Shown piece after piece: positions 25,505 to 34,639 of a stretch of 64,000 nt of DNA (positions within the stretch are counted from its first letter, which is position 1; every line of letters begins with the position of its first letter). This stretch comes from Candidatus Poribacteria bacterium. Lineage in GTDB: Bacteria; Poribacteria; WGA-4E; WGA-3G. The position numbers were made by a program, and so were the translations under genes. The stretch spans positions 1-64,000 of the forward strand of contig JAJECN010000020.1 of assembly GCA_022821965.1 (NCBI GenBank), written 5' to 3'. The notes beneath the pieces are model-generated. The model had not been told where the DNA came from, made no database searches, and was given only the letters and a program-made list of their open reading frames with translations.

Positions 25505-25540
25505 AGAATGAAAAGAAGGACGGGTGCAAAACCCGCCCTT
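25505..25540 (-). terminator. Terminator between the two LamG genes
   Basis: On the minus strand AAGGGCGGGT and ACCCGTCCTT form a hairpin (25516-25540, one mismatch) followed by TCTTTTCATT. It would end transcription of the upstream LamG gene before the second one. Confidence 0.65.
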
Positions 25541-25602
25541 CGGTAGAAAACTTAGAAACAGGCAGGCGTTGTGGCACTGCTGCTACGATAGACAAAAGTT
25601 AT

Positions 25603-26382
25603 CTATTTTACATCTTTCTTTAACTTACCCCAGGTCGTGGCAAGTTTGTCTTTGGGAGATACAGCAAAGTAAACACCGTTTTCCATATCTTGGTTAATCT
25701 CCTCAACAGTGAGGGCGCGGTCATAAATCGCCACCTCATCAACTAAGCCGACCATACCCTTTAGTCCCGTTTGCGCTTTACCGATACGAAAAACAACTTC
25801 AATGCTGTTAATTTTACCCTTCGGTGGCTCGAATTCGACATCCAACTTACCGTCAATGTATTGGCGAATCATATCACCATCGTAGGTAGAAGAGACGTGG
25901 TGCCATTCCTCTAATTCCGGCTTAATGGTCTGTTTATTCCGTGAACCTTGCCATCCACCGATATTAATCCACGTCTCAATTTGTGGCGCACCGGTAAACT
26001 GCGCACTCCACTGGAGACAGTAGCCACCAACGTTCGCCCCGCTCCTACGTCCCATCAGGTTAGAGTCACCTTGGGATTCTTCAGGGAAAAACCACGCTTG
26101 AATCGTGAGTTCATCAGTAATGTCAAGTTCAGGGACTGCGTCAACCTCTACAAATTTTTCGGTGTCTTCAAGGTAGACAGCACCTCCAAATTTGCCATCT
26201 TTCGACCAGACTGCACCTTCAAAAGTGCCTTCAATGTTATTCCCGCTCACGTCTGTAACTTTACCACCTTCGTCTTCGTCAAAGGTGAAGTACAACATAA
26301 GCGCATCATCATCGTTTAATGCCCATGCACTGACACTGAAGCATAAAGCAACGATGGAAAGGACTGTGATAATCGGTTTCAT
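25603..26382 (-). CDS. Secreted LamG-domain protein with KLATTWG tail
   Basis: The 259 residues have a signal peptide (MKPIITVLSIVALCFSVSAW, cleavage after WA). The LamG domain starts with LMLYFTFDEDEGGKVTDVSG and has LTIQAWFFPEE, EWHHVSSTYDGDMIRQYIDG and GLVDEVAIYDRALTVEEINQ. That is the usual order for LamG_3. The tail is PKDKLATTWGKLKKDVK, one of the most regular copies. AAGGAG lies about eight bases before the start. It is probably exported to the surface and may bind polysaccharide. Confidence 0.87.
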   Translation of the reverse strand: MKPIITVLSIVALCFSVSAWALNDDDALMLYFTFDEDEGGKVTDVSGNNIEGTFEGAVWSKDGKFGGAVYLEDTEKFVEVDAVPELDITDELTIQAWFFPEESQGDSNLMGRRSGANVGGYCLQWSAQFTGAPQIETWINIGGWQGSRNKQTIKPELEEWHHVSSTYDGDMIRQYIDGKLDVEFEPPKGKINSIEVVFRIGKAQTGLKGMVGLVDEVAIYDRALTVEEINQDMENGVYFAVSPKDKLATTWGKLKKDVK

Positions 26383-26407
26383 AACAGCAACTCCTTTTTT
26401 ATAGTTC

Positions 26408-26542
26408 CCAGTTATCGGTTACCAGTTTTCAGTTAAGGAGGAAATTAGAACAATTTACCGTTTTCTGGAGCACACCAACTTTGGGTAAATTTTAAAAACT
26501 GCTCTTAACCGACAACTGACAACCGAAAACCGATAACTATTA
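26408..26542. repeat. Palindromic intergenic repeat, long form
   Basis: The left arm contains AGTTATCGGTTACCAGTTTTC and the right arm CAACCGAAAACCGATAACT, imperfect inverted copies made of GTTATCGGTT/AACCGATAAC-like units. The right arm overlaps the stop region of the TPP-enzyme gene. It lies between that gene and the LamG gene. The short version is at 10852-10908. Confidence 0.6.
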
Positions 26543-28174
26543 GAACGTAGAAATCTGAATTTCCTTCGCCGTAATAAACTCAAGGAGGGCGGGAACGCCT
26601 TCCTGTGTTTTTTGGATACCGCGCTGAATAGCCGGAATAATCTGGTCAGGCGTTTCGACCCGTTCGCCATAACCACCGAACGCCTTCGCCATGTCAGCGT
26701 AGTGGCCAGAGATGTCTGTGGATCTAAATTTTTCGGTGGAAACAGGCATAATAGGAATCTCAATCGCCATAGAGAAATTGTTGAATAACACAGAGAGAAT
26801 CGGTATCCTCTCACGTACAGCGGTCTCAAAGTCCATACCGGTAAAACCGATGGCAGCATCACCCCAAACGTTGACACAGAGTGCATCTGGTCTGGCGAGT
26901 TTCGCGCCCATTGCGAGTCCAAGACCGTAGCCGAGCTGCGTCGTTTTGCCCCAACCAATATAGGTGAGCGGTGCGACAGACTGCCAGAACGGAGACATTT
27001 GGTCGCGCGGACTCCCCGCATCGTGCGTGATAATCGTATTTTTGACATCAACAGTATGTAGCAGGTCCCAAATAACGCGATACGGTGTCATCGGCACCTC
27101 ATCAGAAGTGAGTTTCGGTTTCCATTCTTCGAGCCATTCCGATTTAACTGCACTAATTTCTCCAGTGACAGCAGCCGTGCGATCTTCAGATGCCCCATTG
27201 GAACGGTCGCGGATGGCTTCCACTAAGCCCTCTAAAATTAAACCTGCGTCGCCAACGAGGGCGGTTTCAACCGGAACGTCCTTGTTGATGTCCGCTGGAT
27301 CTAAGGTTGCGTGAATAACTCGTTTTCCGTCGGGAATCCTAACACCGAAGCCTGTTCGTGTGAAGCTGCATCCGATACCGAAAATCAGGTCCGCTTTTTG
27401 GAGGTAGTGATGCACCGGTTTCGGGATCGCACGCCCACCAGAACCGAGGGCTAATGGATGATCTTCTGGAAAAGCACTTTTACCACCCAAACTCGTTGTT
27501 ACGGGTGCAGCAAGCAGCTCCGCCAATTCTTTCAAAGAATCCCATGCTTGGGCGTAATGCACGCCTTGTCCTGCGTAGATGACGGGACATTCGGCATCAA
27601 GCAGTGCCTCTGCAGCGGCTTCAATTGACGCACTATCAGGTCCATAACGCACGGTAGGGACAGGTGTCGGATCAAAATCGTCGGAAATCTCCTCATTAAA
27701 CAGATCCGACGGGAATTCAACGAGCGCAGGGCGCGGTCTACCGTTCCGGACCTGGGTAAAGGCACGTCGCATCGCTTCCGGGACAGCTTCAGGCATTGTG
27801 ACCTGTTCACACGACTTTGTTACGTGCCGATAGTTCAAGGCAGAGTTGAAGTTCGGTTGGATTTGTGTTATGTTTCGGGAGTAGCCACCGGGCAAAACCA
27901 CAATAGGTGCGGAATCGCCATACGCTTGGGCGACACCACCGAACGCGTTTTCGGAACCGGGGCCGCTCTGCATACAGAACACACCGATCTTTTCTCCGGA
28001 GGTGATTCGGCTCATCGCATCCGCCATGTGAAGTCCAATCCGCTCCTGTCTGACGATAATCGGACGGATGTCTAATTTCGCCGCTGCCTCAATTATATGA
28101 TTAACGGGATACGCAAATAGGTATTCTACGCCTTCCGCTTTAAGGACTTTTGCAACTGCATCAACAACTTTCAT
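26540..28174 (-). CDS. Thiamine-diphosphate-dependent enzyme, acetolactate-synthase-like
   Basis: The 544 residues have three TPP-enzyme domains. The N-terminal PYR domain has the catalytic glutamate in IVRQERIGLHMADAMSR (about residue 42). The middle domain runs about 185-330, with CPVIYAGQGVHYAQAW. The C-terminal PP domain has the TPP motif VWGDAAIGFTGMDFETAV followed by VLFNNFSM. Such enzymes join or cleave 2-keto acids. Close relatives include acetolactate synthase large subunit, oxalyl-CoA decarboxylase and sulfopyruvate-type enzymes. No small subunit gene is adjacent. The start follows the CCGCAAGG leader on the minus strand. The partner PhyH genes lie upstream. Confidence 0.83.
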   Translation of the reverse strand: MKVVDAVAKVLKAEGVEYLFAYPVNHIIEAAAKLDIRPIIVRQERIGLHMADAMSRITSGEKIGVFCMQSGPGSENAFGGVAQAYGDSAPIVVLPGGYSRNITQIQPNFNSALNYRHVTKSCEQVTMPEAVPEAMRRAFTQVRNGRPRPALVEFPSDLFNEEISDDFDPTPVPTVRYGPDSASIEAAAEALLDAECPVIYAGQGVHYAQAWDSLKELAELLAAPVTTSLGGKSAFPEDHPLALGSGGRAIPKPVHHYLQKADLIFGIGCSFTRTGFGVRIPDGKRVIHATLDPADINKDVPVETALVGDAGLILEGLVEAIRDRSNGASEDRTAAVTGEISAVKSEWLEEWKPKLTSDEVPMTPYRVIWDLLHTVDVKNTIITHDAGSPRDQMSPFWQSVAPLTYIGWGKTTQLGYGLGLAMGAKLARPDALCVNVWGDAAIGFTGMDFETAVRERIPILSVLFNNFSMAIEIPIMPVSTEKFRSTDISGHYADMAKAFGGYGERVETPDQIIPAIQRGIQKTQEGVPALLEFITAKEIQISTF

Positions 28175-28186
28175 ATTTTTAATGTT

Positions 28187-28258
28187 CCTTGCGGTTCGGT
28201 GAGGCAGGTTGATGTTTTCAAGTGCCTCTCCGTATATCCGTCCTCCATTACATTACGG
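28187..28258. repeat. Intergenic CCTTGCGGTTCGGT repeat, copy 1
   Basis: The stretch begins CCTTGCGGTTCGGTGAGGC and ends CCTCCATTACATTACGG. It matches 61679-61752 at both ends and in the middle (TCTCCGTA, ATCCG). Its reverse complement supplies the CCGCAAGG leader of the TPP-enzyme gene. Confidence 0.65.
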
Positions 28259-28290
28259 ACTATGTTTTTGGTTTTTCATGTAATAAAAAC

Positions 28291-29103
28291 TTATACACTG
28301 GGGCTCGTTGGTTTCCCCGCATCCATCACGAGTGGAAAACTATTGCCTTCCAATTTATCGCCATCATTGACAGTGACAAAGGGTTTCATAACATGGTTCC
28401 CGCTGGCATCGTAAAGGGTTTCACTTGTCATGTAATGCACCGCAATCGCCCGACGGGGTCCATCACTGGCGTTGTCATGCGACCCGTGCCACGTTAAGGA
28501 ATGATGATAATGGACATATCCCTTCGGGACAGGGCAAAACTCCACCTCCAATTCATGCTCTTCAAAGCGATCCGGCATAGAATGAATGTCTTTGATGGAA
28601 TGCAGGAATGGAATCTGATTGCCCCAATGATGAGAACCGCGGACCATACGCATACACCCATTACTTTCATCAACATCATCCAACGCGACCCAAGCACTTA
28701 CCTGACTCGTTTTTGGGGTAAGAATGGGCCAATAGGGTGAATCCTGATGCCACATGTTGACACCACCAACTTGTGGCGGTTTATACTGAATCTGGTCGTG
28801 CCAAACGCGCAATTCCGTCGCTGACATCAGTTGTCCAATTTCTTCAACAATAATCGGGTTGTGAACGAGTCGGTGGTAGGCAGAACTTGCCTCCCAAATA
28901 TTAACGACTTGCCAGACTGGACTCTCCTCTCTGCCACCGAGGTTGACGATGTGGACCGGCTGCGGAACATCGGTTTTTTCGTAGTCATCAATCACGCGTG
29001 CCAATTCCGAACGCAACTCCTCAACCTGTTCATCACTTAAAACATGGCTTCCGAGGAGAAAACCTTTCTCACGAAATGTGTCAACCTGGGTTTGGTTGAG
29101 CAT
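28291..29103 (-). CDS. Phytanoyl-CoA dioxygenase-like protein (tandem copy A)
   Basis: The 270 residues start MLNQTQVDTFREKGFLLGSH. The Fe(II) site is complete: H-x-D in MWHQDSPYWP (about residue 118) and the distal His in the TWHGSHDN region, followed by the 2-oxoglutarate arginine in GPRRAIAVHY. NGCMRMVRGSHHWG is the family's middle strand. It is highly similar to the next gene at 29130-29942, a tandem duplication. It probably hydroxylates a small molecule shared with neighbouring pathway genes. Confidence 0.88.
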   Translation of the reverse strand: MLNQTQVDTFREKGFLLGSHVLSDEQVEELRSELARVIDDYEKTDVPQPVHIVNLGGREESPVWQVVNIWEASSAYHRLVHNPIIVEEIGQLMSATELRVWHDQIQYKPPQVGGVNMWHQDSPYWPILTPKTSQVSAWVALDDVDESNGCMRMVRGSHHWGNQIPFLHSIKDIHSMPDRFEEHELEVEFCPVPKGYVHYHHSLTWHGSHDNASDGPRRAIAVHYMTSETLYDASGNHVMKPFVTVNDGDKLEGNSFPLVMDAGKPTSPSV

Positions 29104-29129
29104 ATCTGTCTCCTATAGAGTAAAAAGAT

Positions 29130-29942
29130 TTATATATTGGGCTTCGTCGGCTTTCCCTCATCCATCACAAGCGGGAAATGGTGACCTGCCAATTTATCAC
29201 CGCCATTGACGGTAACAAAGCGTTTCATGATGTGATTGCCACTTTCATCATAGATGGTTTCGCTCGTCATATAATGCACCGCAATCGCTCGCCGAGGATC
29301 ACTGCTTGTATTATCATGCGATCCGTGCCACGTTAAAGCATGATGGTAATGGACATGACCTTTCGGAACAGGGCAGAGTTCCACCTCTAATTCGTTATCT
29401 TCAAAGTGATCCGGCATTGTATGGATGTCTGGGATATCGCGCAGAAACGGCATCTGGCTGCCCCAATGATAGGAGCCGCGAACCATGCGCATACACCCGT
29501 TGCTCTCATCAACATCGTCTAATGCGACCCAGGCACTTACCTGACTCGTTTTCGGCATGAGAATCCCCCACAACGGCGAATCCTGATGCCAGCGATTGAC
29601 ACCACCGACTTTTGGTGGTTTGTATTGGATCTGGTCGTGCCAGACGCGCAACTCTGTCGCTGACATAAGCTGTCCAATCTCTTCTACAATGACCGGGTTG
29701 TGAACCAGTCGATGGTAGGCGGAACTCGCTTCCCAAATATTAACGATCTGCCAGACCGGACTTTCTTCTTTACCACCGAGGTTGGCGATACGCACCGGCT
29801 GCGGAACCTCAGGTTTCTCGTAATTATCAATGACGCGTGCCAATTCTGACCGCAATTCGTCAACCTGTTTATCGCTTAGGACCCGGTTTCCGAGGAGAAA
29901 GCCTTTTTCACGAAATGTGTCAACCTGCGTTTGATTGAGCAT
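29130..29942 (-). CDS. Phytanoyl-CoA dioxygenase-like protein (tandem copy B)
   Basis: The frame is open up to 30038, but the extra residues (LNEPQGTLKN) are the translated CCGCAAGG leader. The true start is the ATG of MLNQTQVDTF, exactly as in copy A, giving 270 residues. The metal site is RWHQDSPLWG and the TWHGSHDN region, with PRRAIAVHY. The two copies differ mainly in scattered residues and keep every ligand. Iron and 2-oxoglutarate dependence is inferred from the family. The oxidoreductase gene lies upstream. Confidence 0.88.
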   Translation of the reverse strand: MLNQTQVDTFREKGFLLGNRVLSDKQVDELRSELARVIDNYEKPEVPQPVRIANLGGKEESPVWQIVNIWEASSAYHRLVHNPVIVEEIGQLMSATELRVWHDQIQYKPPKVGGVNRWHQDSPLWGILMPKTSQVSAWVALDDVDESNGCMRMVRGSYHWGSQMPFLRDIPDIHTMPDHFEDNELEVELCPVPKGHVHYHHALTWHGSHDNTSSDPRRAIAVHYMTSETIYDESGNHIMKRFVTVNGGDKLAGHHFPLVMDEGKPTKPNI

Positions 29943-30090
29943 GTTTTTTAATGTTCCTTGCGGTTCGTTCAGGCGAGTTGTATAAGGAAAAATCCCTTGC
30001 GTATATCCAGCCCGCCCGTTGGTTGGGCTTACACCCATTATTAGATAAGATAGTAAGACCTTGTGATTCCTTACGCTATCATGTTTTACA

Positions 30091-31125
30091 TTAGGTGTTG
30101 GTTACCCTGTTTTTGAGTTCCACCCACTCAGCATCGCTGAGTTTGGGGGGCCACGCAATCCGTTCACCGATGAGTGCGGAGCGATACGCCGCCATAATTA
30201 GATCAAAACCGAGTAGCGCGTATTCCAGCCTGTTTCGATGCGGTTGATTCTCGTCATCCAGCCATGTAGCAATCGCTTGCGTAAAGTCGCGCTGTCCGAA
30301 TTTATCATCTTCACCGAAGTGCGTATTCTCAACAAAATGCTCTGCCATACCGTCAAACTGGTAGCCCCATGAGCCGTTCTCTCGCCACCACATTCTGCCT
30401 TTCGTCCCCCAAAAATCGAGGTTGCATCGCGGGTTACTGCCGGGGAAATCAATAGTTCCAAATGCTGTCCGTGCGGATTCAAAAAAGACACGCGCCCCGT
30501 TCTCGAACGTATAAATCGCCATCAAATCTTCGGGACATTGTCGGTGCGGAACGTCATAGATTTCTGCGCCCTGAACGGCACCCCACACGTGTGTAATCGG
30601 AATGTCTTTAAGCGCAAATAACACGACATCCATCAGGTGAGTATCCATATCGGTAATGTCGCCTTCGGTGCAGGCACGAATGAAGTGTATATCTCCGAGG
30701 CTATCGTCGGCAAAGAACTCCAGAAGCTTCTCAGCGAAGGGCAGATAACGCCGTTGATGATTGACAATAATTTTCAGTCCAGTTTTCTCGTATGCGGCGG
30801 CGAGTGCATCTGCTTCGCTGGGTCTGAGCGCGAGCGGTTTCTCTATGACTAACGCCTTAACACCCGCTTCAGCGGCAGGTTCTACCCAGATGTGTCGTGG
30901 CACTGTCGGTTCTGTTACGGCGTGGACAATATCAGGTTTTTCCTTTTCCAACATCTCGACGTAATCTGTATACCCTGGGATGTTGAGTTCTTCCACTGCT
31001 GCTTTTAGACGTTCCTCGTCAATTTCGCAGATGGCAATCACCTTCATATTTTCGATGCCTTCATAACGTCGGGCGTGGTGTACACCGCGCCTTCCACCAA
31101 CGATCCCAGTTCGATACATCCTCAT
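30091..31125 (-). CDS. Gfo/Idh/MocA family oxidoreductase
   Basis: AGGAGG sits seven bases before the ATG, giving 344 residues. The NAD(P) site is GIVGGRRGVHHARRYEG, a variant with R in the glycine-rich loop. VIEKPLALRPSEADAL is the E-K-P motif and VNHQRRYLPF the substrate-side block. DMDTHLMDVVLFAL matches the family's catalytic D/H region. The gene is probably transcribed with or near the PhyH pair. Substrate unknown. Confidence 0.85.
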   Translation of the reverse strand: MRMYRTGIVGGRRGVHHARRYEGIENMKVIAICEIDEERLKAAVEELNIPGYTDYVEMLEKEKPDIVHAVTEPTVPRHIWVEPAAEAGVKALVIEKPLALRPSEADALAAAYEKTGLKIIVNHQRRYLPFAEKLLEFFADDSLGDIHFIRACTEGDITDMDTHLMDVVLFALKDIPITHVWGAVQGAEIYDVPHRQCPEDLMAIYTFENGARVFFESARTAFGTIDFPGSNPRCNLDFWGTKGRMWWRENGSWGYQFDGMAEHFVENTHFGEDDKFGQRDFTQAIATWLDDENQPHRNRLEYALLGFDLIMAAYRSALIGERIAWPPKLSDAEWVELKNRVTNT

Positions 31126-31416
31126 AATGTGCCTCCTCGTTGAAGCGTGCAGCTTGCAGATTCCCGAAATTTGCCATTATATTAGCATGCTCGCGAATTT
31201 GTGTCAACCGTTTGATTTGGAAGCCCAAAAACATTTTTGTGTTTTTACTTGATTTCCTATTCTCTGTATGCTACATTGATTATATAAACTCTATAATAGG
31301 CACTTGCTAGTTATCCATTAGGTGTTTATCCCGTTACAGGCTCTAGGGGAGCCTATAACAACAGATTGAGATACAACAATCCAATGTGCCAATTTTTATC
31401 ACACGAGGTAATAATT

Positions 31417-32058
31417 ATGAATAACAAACCGTATAGATTTCGGGGATATCCCCTTACGAAAGGTATTGCTAAGCAACTCATTTGCGAATTATACGCAGGA
31501 AAGGGACCATATCCTCTATCAGAAATCAGAGAAACCGTACGGCAGCACCACGAGGAGCATGGTGGATCTCAAGCACGAGGTAAACTGTCAACGCTCATCT
31601 CTAGAGCAATTACTGATTTGAGAGGTGCCGGACAGGCAAACAGTGAGACCACAGGCTTTTGGGAAATCTATACAGATTCCGAAGTTGACAATGGAGAAGA
31701 CATTCATTATCGAAAGACTATCGGATCGGGAAATAGTTCCGTCTACCTCTATTATTTCCCTATTTTTCGGCAACAGGCAAAAAGCCAAGGGGAATCTGTT
31801 TGGAAGTGCAAAATTGGCAAAGCTCAGGGTGAGCCTCAGGAACGAGTTGACCAACAAAACAACCCTCGTACAGGAATTCCAGAGGAACCAGTAATTGCTC
31901 TTGTTATTAAAACAGACAATCCAGATTCGTTAGAGAGGGCAATACATACAATCCTAACTGCACGTGGCAAACACATAGAGGAGGCTCCGGGAACCGAATG
32001 GTTTCTCACTAATCCAAACGAGGTGGAAGAAATCTGTCAATTTATAGACAATCAATAA
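31417..32058 (+). CDS. GIY-YIG/T5orf172-like nuclease-fold protein (tentative)
   Basis: The start is the ATG of MNNKPYRFRGYP with GAGGT seven bases upstream; an in-frame start at 31366 lacks one. The 213-residue product has an N-terminal wHTH-like region (residues 10-75) and a C-terminal stretch: SVYLYYFPIFRQQA, VWKCKIGKAQGEP, PVIALVIKTDNPDSLERAIH, APGTEWFL. The order Y-x-YYFP, K-I-G, R, E, E matches T5orf172/MUG113 members of the GIY-YIG superfamily. These act as DNA-cutting or DNA-binding proteins in mobile elements and defence loci. It faces away from the methyltransferase operon, from which it is 156 bases distant. Confidence 0.65.
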   Translation: MNNKPYRFRGYPLTKGIAKQLICELYAGKGPYPLSEIRETVRQHHEEHGGSQARGKLSTLISRAITDLRGAGQANSETTGFWEIYTDSEVDNGEDIHYRKTIGSGNSSVYLYYFPIFRQQAKSQGESVWKCKIGKAQGEPQERVDQQNNPRTGIPEEPVIALVIKTDNPDSLERAIHTILTARGKHIEEAPGTEWFLTNPNEVEEICQFIDNQ

Positions 32059-32214
32059 GAATTCATTGCTCTTGAGGCGAAAAGATTATTCTTATAGTAA
32101 AATCCGCAATTACTTATACACTGTGGACTGGCCGGATTGCAAATCTTGCCAATGAAAGGAGGCGTTTTCGGAATTACTGTTCACCGAAAAATAACTATAT
32201 TTACTGATTTCATC

Positions 32215-33690
32215 TTACAATAGCTGCCTATCTCCAAAGGGCAGTTTCGGGAGAATACCGGTAAAATAATCCTGTATCTGATAAATCTGTAGGCACGGCA
32301 TTGAGACTGTAAAACCTCCTGCATCTATCTGATAAGTGCCAGCCCGCCGGACCTCGTCTAACATCCCGCGTGTCGGTTTCCGAGTAACGACAAATACGCC
32401 TAAATCCGCCTTCGCATTCTGCATCGCTGTCCGAAAATCGCGAATCTGACTCAGTGTATAACCGCCGCCTTTGACCTGGGCGACCATTTTGCCGTACGCT
32501 TGTCTACCTTTTATCTTGCCGATCGGAAATGTGTACAAACCATCAATCCCACCATCTGCGACCTTCTTGGCATTTGATTTGAACTTCAACACGTGCGTGA
32601 CACACCACTCTTCAAAGCCGGCAGGATCCCTACGAGCAAGTGCTAACGCTGTGTCCGTATCCTCGGGCGTGCCGCTAACAATAACGCTGTCCCGTAGTTG
32701 TGGAAAAAACTTTTCAATTTGGTGTTTAACTGCCCCCGTCGCGAGATAGGTTAAATCTATCCCTATCCATTGCCTTCCTAATTCCTCTGCTGCCATTAAC
32801 GTTGTACCACAGCCACAGAATGGATCTAAAACAAGATCCCCCTCGTTTGACGAGGCTGCAACGATTCGCTTATACAAAGCAACAGGCTTTTGCGTAGGAT
32901 AACCGGTGCGTTCTTTTGCTTGTGAGTTTAGAAATTGAATATCGCTCCAAACCTGTCCCATAGCAGGATCTAACTTTTTTGTTGTTACAACTTTATCATA
33001 TCGCTCAAAATCAATTCCTGCCTGCTGCACCTTTTCCATATCATAGATCAGTAACTTTTTCACGCCTTTATCCACAACAGTATCCCATCCTTTTTCCTCT
33101 ACACTTGACTTTCTCCTCTCGGCATACTGAAAATTAAAGGTGTTCTTATTACCCTTTGAATAAAAGAAAATAATATCGTTCATACGTGCAAAACGTCGTC
33201 CTGAATTTCGAGAAAAGCGATGATAGTTCCAAATAATTTCGTTTTGAAATTGGGAAATTCCGAAAATAGCATCAAGAACAATTTTGAGATAATGACTCGC
33301 AGAAGGATCACAGTGGAGGTAAAGGGAGCCTGTGTCTTTGAGGAGCCGGTGCATCTCAACGATTCTGGCAGCCATCATCACGAGGTATGCCATCATCGGC
33401 GTTTCATTCAAGAATTGCTGTAGACCTTGAATCGTCGCGCCGATTTGCCCGCCTTCTTCAACAATCAGTGACTTGCAAGTATCTTCTGCGGCATCGCCCC
33501 ATGCCCAAGTATCGGTAAACGCCTTGACAAGGGCATCTGGTTGTTTTCCGTGTTCATCGCGGTAGGGTACGAAATAATCGCGTTTGGAATTGAATGGTGG
33601 GTCCGTGGCGATGAGATCGATGCATGCGTCTGGGAATTTCCGCATCTCTTCTAAGTTATCGCCCCGGATGAGAGTTCGGTTTTCGTGCAT
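32215..33690 (-). CDS. DNA methyltransferase (N4/N6, beta-type order) fused to an Mrr-like nuclease domain
   Basis: I choose the ATG of MHENRTLIRGDN, with AAGGA upstream, just after the previous gene's stop; the longer frame overlaps that gene. The 491 residues begin with motif IV (ATDPPFNSKRDYF, about residue 30). Motif I is downstream (LDPFCGCGTTLMAAEELG, then GIDL), the order of beta-class amino methyltransferases. After residue 370 the segment has GGIDGLYTF and later MVAQVKGGGYT, which fits the D...Q-x-K core of Mrr-like restriction folds. This suggests restriction and modification in one chain. The nuclease activity is inference; a specificity-binding role is possible. Confidence 0.82.
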   Translation of the reverse strand: MHENRTLIRGDNLEEMRKFPDACIDLIATDPPFNSKRDYFVPYRDEHGKQPDALVKAFTDTWAWGDAAEDTCKSLIVEEGGQIGATIQGLQQFLNETPMMAYLVMMAARIVEMHRLLKDTGSLYLHCDPSASHYLKIVLDAIFGISQFQNEIIWNYHRFSRNSGRRFARMNDIIFFYSKGNKNTFNFQYAERRKSSVEEKGWDTVVDKGVKKLLIYDMEKVQQAGIDFERYDKVVTTKKLDPAMGQVWSDIQFLNSQAKERTGYPTQKPVALYKRIVAASSNEGDLVLDPFCGCGTTLMAAEELGRQWIGIDLTYLATGAVKHQIEKFFPQLRDSVIVSGTPEDTDTALALARRDPAGFEEWCVTHVLKFKSNAKKVADGGIDGLYTFPIGKIKGRQAYGKMVAQVKGGGYTLSQIRDFRTAMQNAKADLGVFVVTRKPTRGMLDEVRRAGTYQIDAGGFTVSMPCLQIYQIQDYFTGILPKLPFGDRQLL

Positions 33691-33700
33691 AGAGGGTTCC

Positions 33701-34003
33701 TTATAGATACTTGAATCTCCCTGCTTGGACATCTTCAAGTGCTTCTTTGCACAGGTGATCCAACTTCCCGGCTTTCACATCTTCTTCAAACTGCTTCTCC
33801 CACGCTTTTTCCTCGGCAACTAAGGCTGTATGAAGTCTCTTTGCAAGAGTTTGCAGGAGTATTTTCTCTGTAGATTCCTCACACTTGACTTTTGGAACCT
33901 CAGGAATCCATCCCAGCCAACTTGTGCCCTTTTTTTGGATGTGTGCGGTATAAGTCTCCTCAAAGACCTTGTCCTGAATCTCGACCATTTTTATTTGTTC
34001 CAT
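33701..34003 (-). CDS. Small protein of unknown function, HicB-like N-terminus
   Basis: The start chosen is the ATG of MEQIKMVEIQ because GGGGAG lies eight bases upstream; a start at 34036 would overlap the previous gene by four bases. The 100 residues contain YTAHIQKKGTSWLGWIPEVP, a strand pattern like the antitoxin HicB or a small RNase H-like partner domain. It lies between the 34033-34458 gene and the methyltransferase in one operon. I do not recognise a definite family. Confidence 0.6.
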   Translation of the reverse strand: MEQIKMVEIQDKVFEETYTAHIQKKGTSWLGWIPEVPKVKCEESTEKILLQTLAKRLHTALVAEEKAWEKQFEEDVKAGKLDHLCKEALEDVQAGRFKYL

Positions 34004-34032
34004 GGTTTTCTCCCCAAGTAAGCCAAATTTTT

Positions 34033-34458
34033 TCATTGCTGTGCCCGTAACTTATGTTCCCAAGTTTTGGCGTTTCGGAAAAAATCAGGGTTCTCTGCCC
34101 ATGAGAGGGTCAATAACCATTTAGGGATATAAGCGATATCCATGCGTTTTTCTCGGTTCTGTAGATACCAACTTTCCAAACTTTGATGGATATCGGGGGC
34201 GAATTCCCGATTACTGCGGTATGCCCGGAGATCGCTAATGAGCTTTCTGCGGGTTTCTTTTTGTTGTTTCTTGAAACGCCAGCGAGCGGCATCACTCCGA
34301 AGATACTGTTGGCTATAGCGACGTTCTAAATTATAACGATGATTCCAAGAACGTCGTAAATCCTGAACAAGCCTGTCTTCAAAAGTTACCTTCTCGGGTA
34401 TCCACTCACCATCTTCAATACAGTTGAATTCGTAGAAAAATTCGTTATTCATTTTCAC
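34033..34458 (-). CDS. Hypothetical protein, first gene of the methyltransferase operon
   Basis: A GTG start with AGGAGA eight bases upstream gives 141 residues (MKMNNEFFYEFN...). It is basic in the middle (RRSWNHRYNLERRYSQQYL, FKKQQKETRRKL) and mostly helical. No known motif is visible. It overlaps the following small gene's open frame by four bases. Operon context suggests a role with the methyltransferase, perhaps DNA binding or toxin-antitoxin. Confidence 0.55.
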   Translation of the reverse strand: MKMNNEFFYEFNCIEDGEWIPEKVTFEDRLVQDLRRSWNHRYNLERRYSQQYLRSDAARWRFKKQQKETRRKLISDLRAYRSNREFAPDIHQSLESWYLQNREKRMDIAYIPKWLLTLSWAENPDFFRNAKTWEHKLRAQQ

Positions 34459-34639
34459 AATGGAATTCTCCTTTCTGAACTAAAGGGAAACGATTCAGTA
34501 ATTTGCTGTTGAAAAACTTAAGTTAATCATATCATAGATACTTCGAGAACGCAACCTTTTCCATGGGCATTTTTCAGTTATATGTTGTTAAATTCCGGCG
34601 CTTGTGATACAATGCAACGCAGCAAGATAAATCTTTCTC

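Noticed and set aside
29943-30038. Extended N-terminus of PhyH copy B
   Set aside because: The added residues are the translated CCGCAAGG leader, and copy A starts at the same MLNQTQ.
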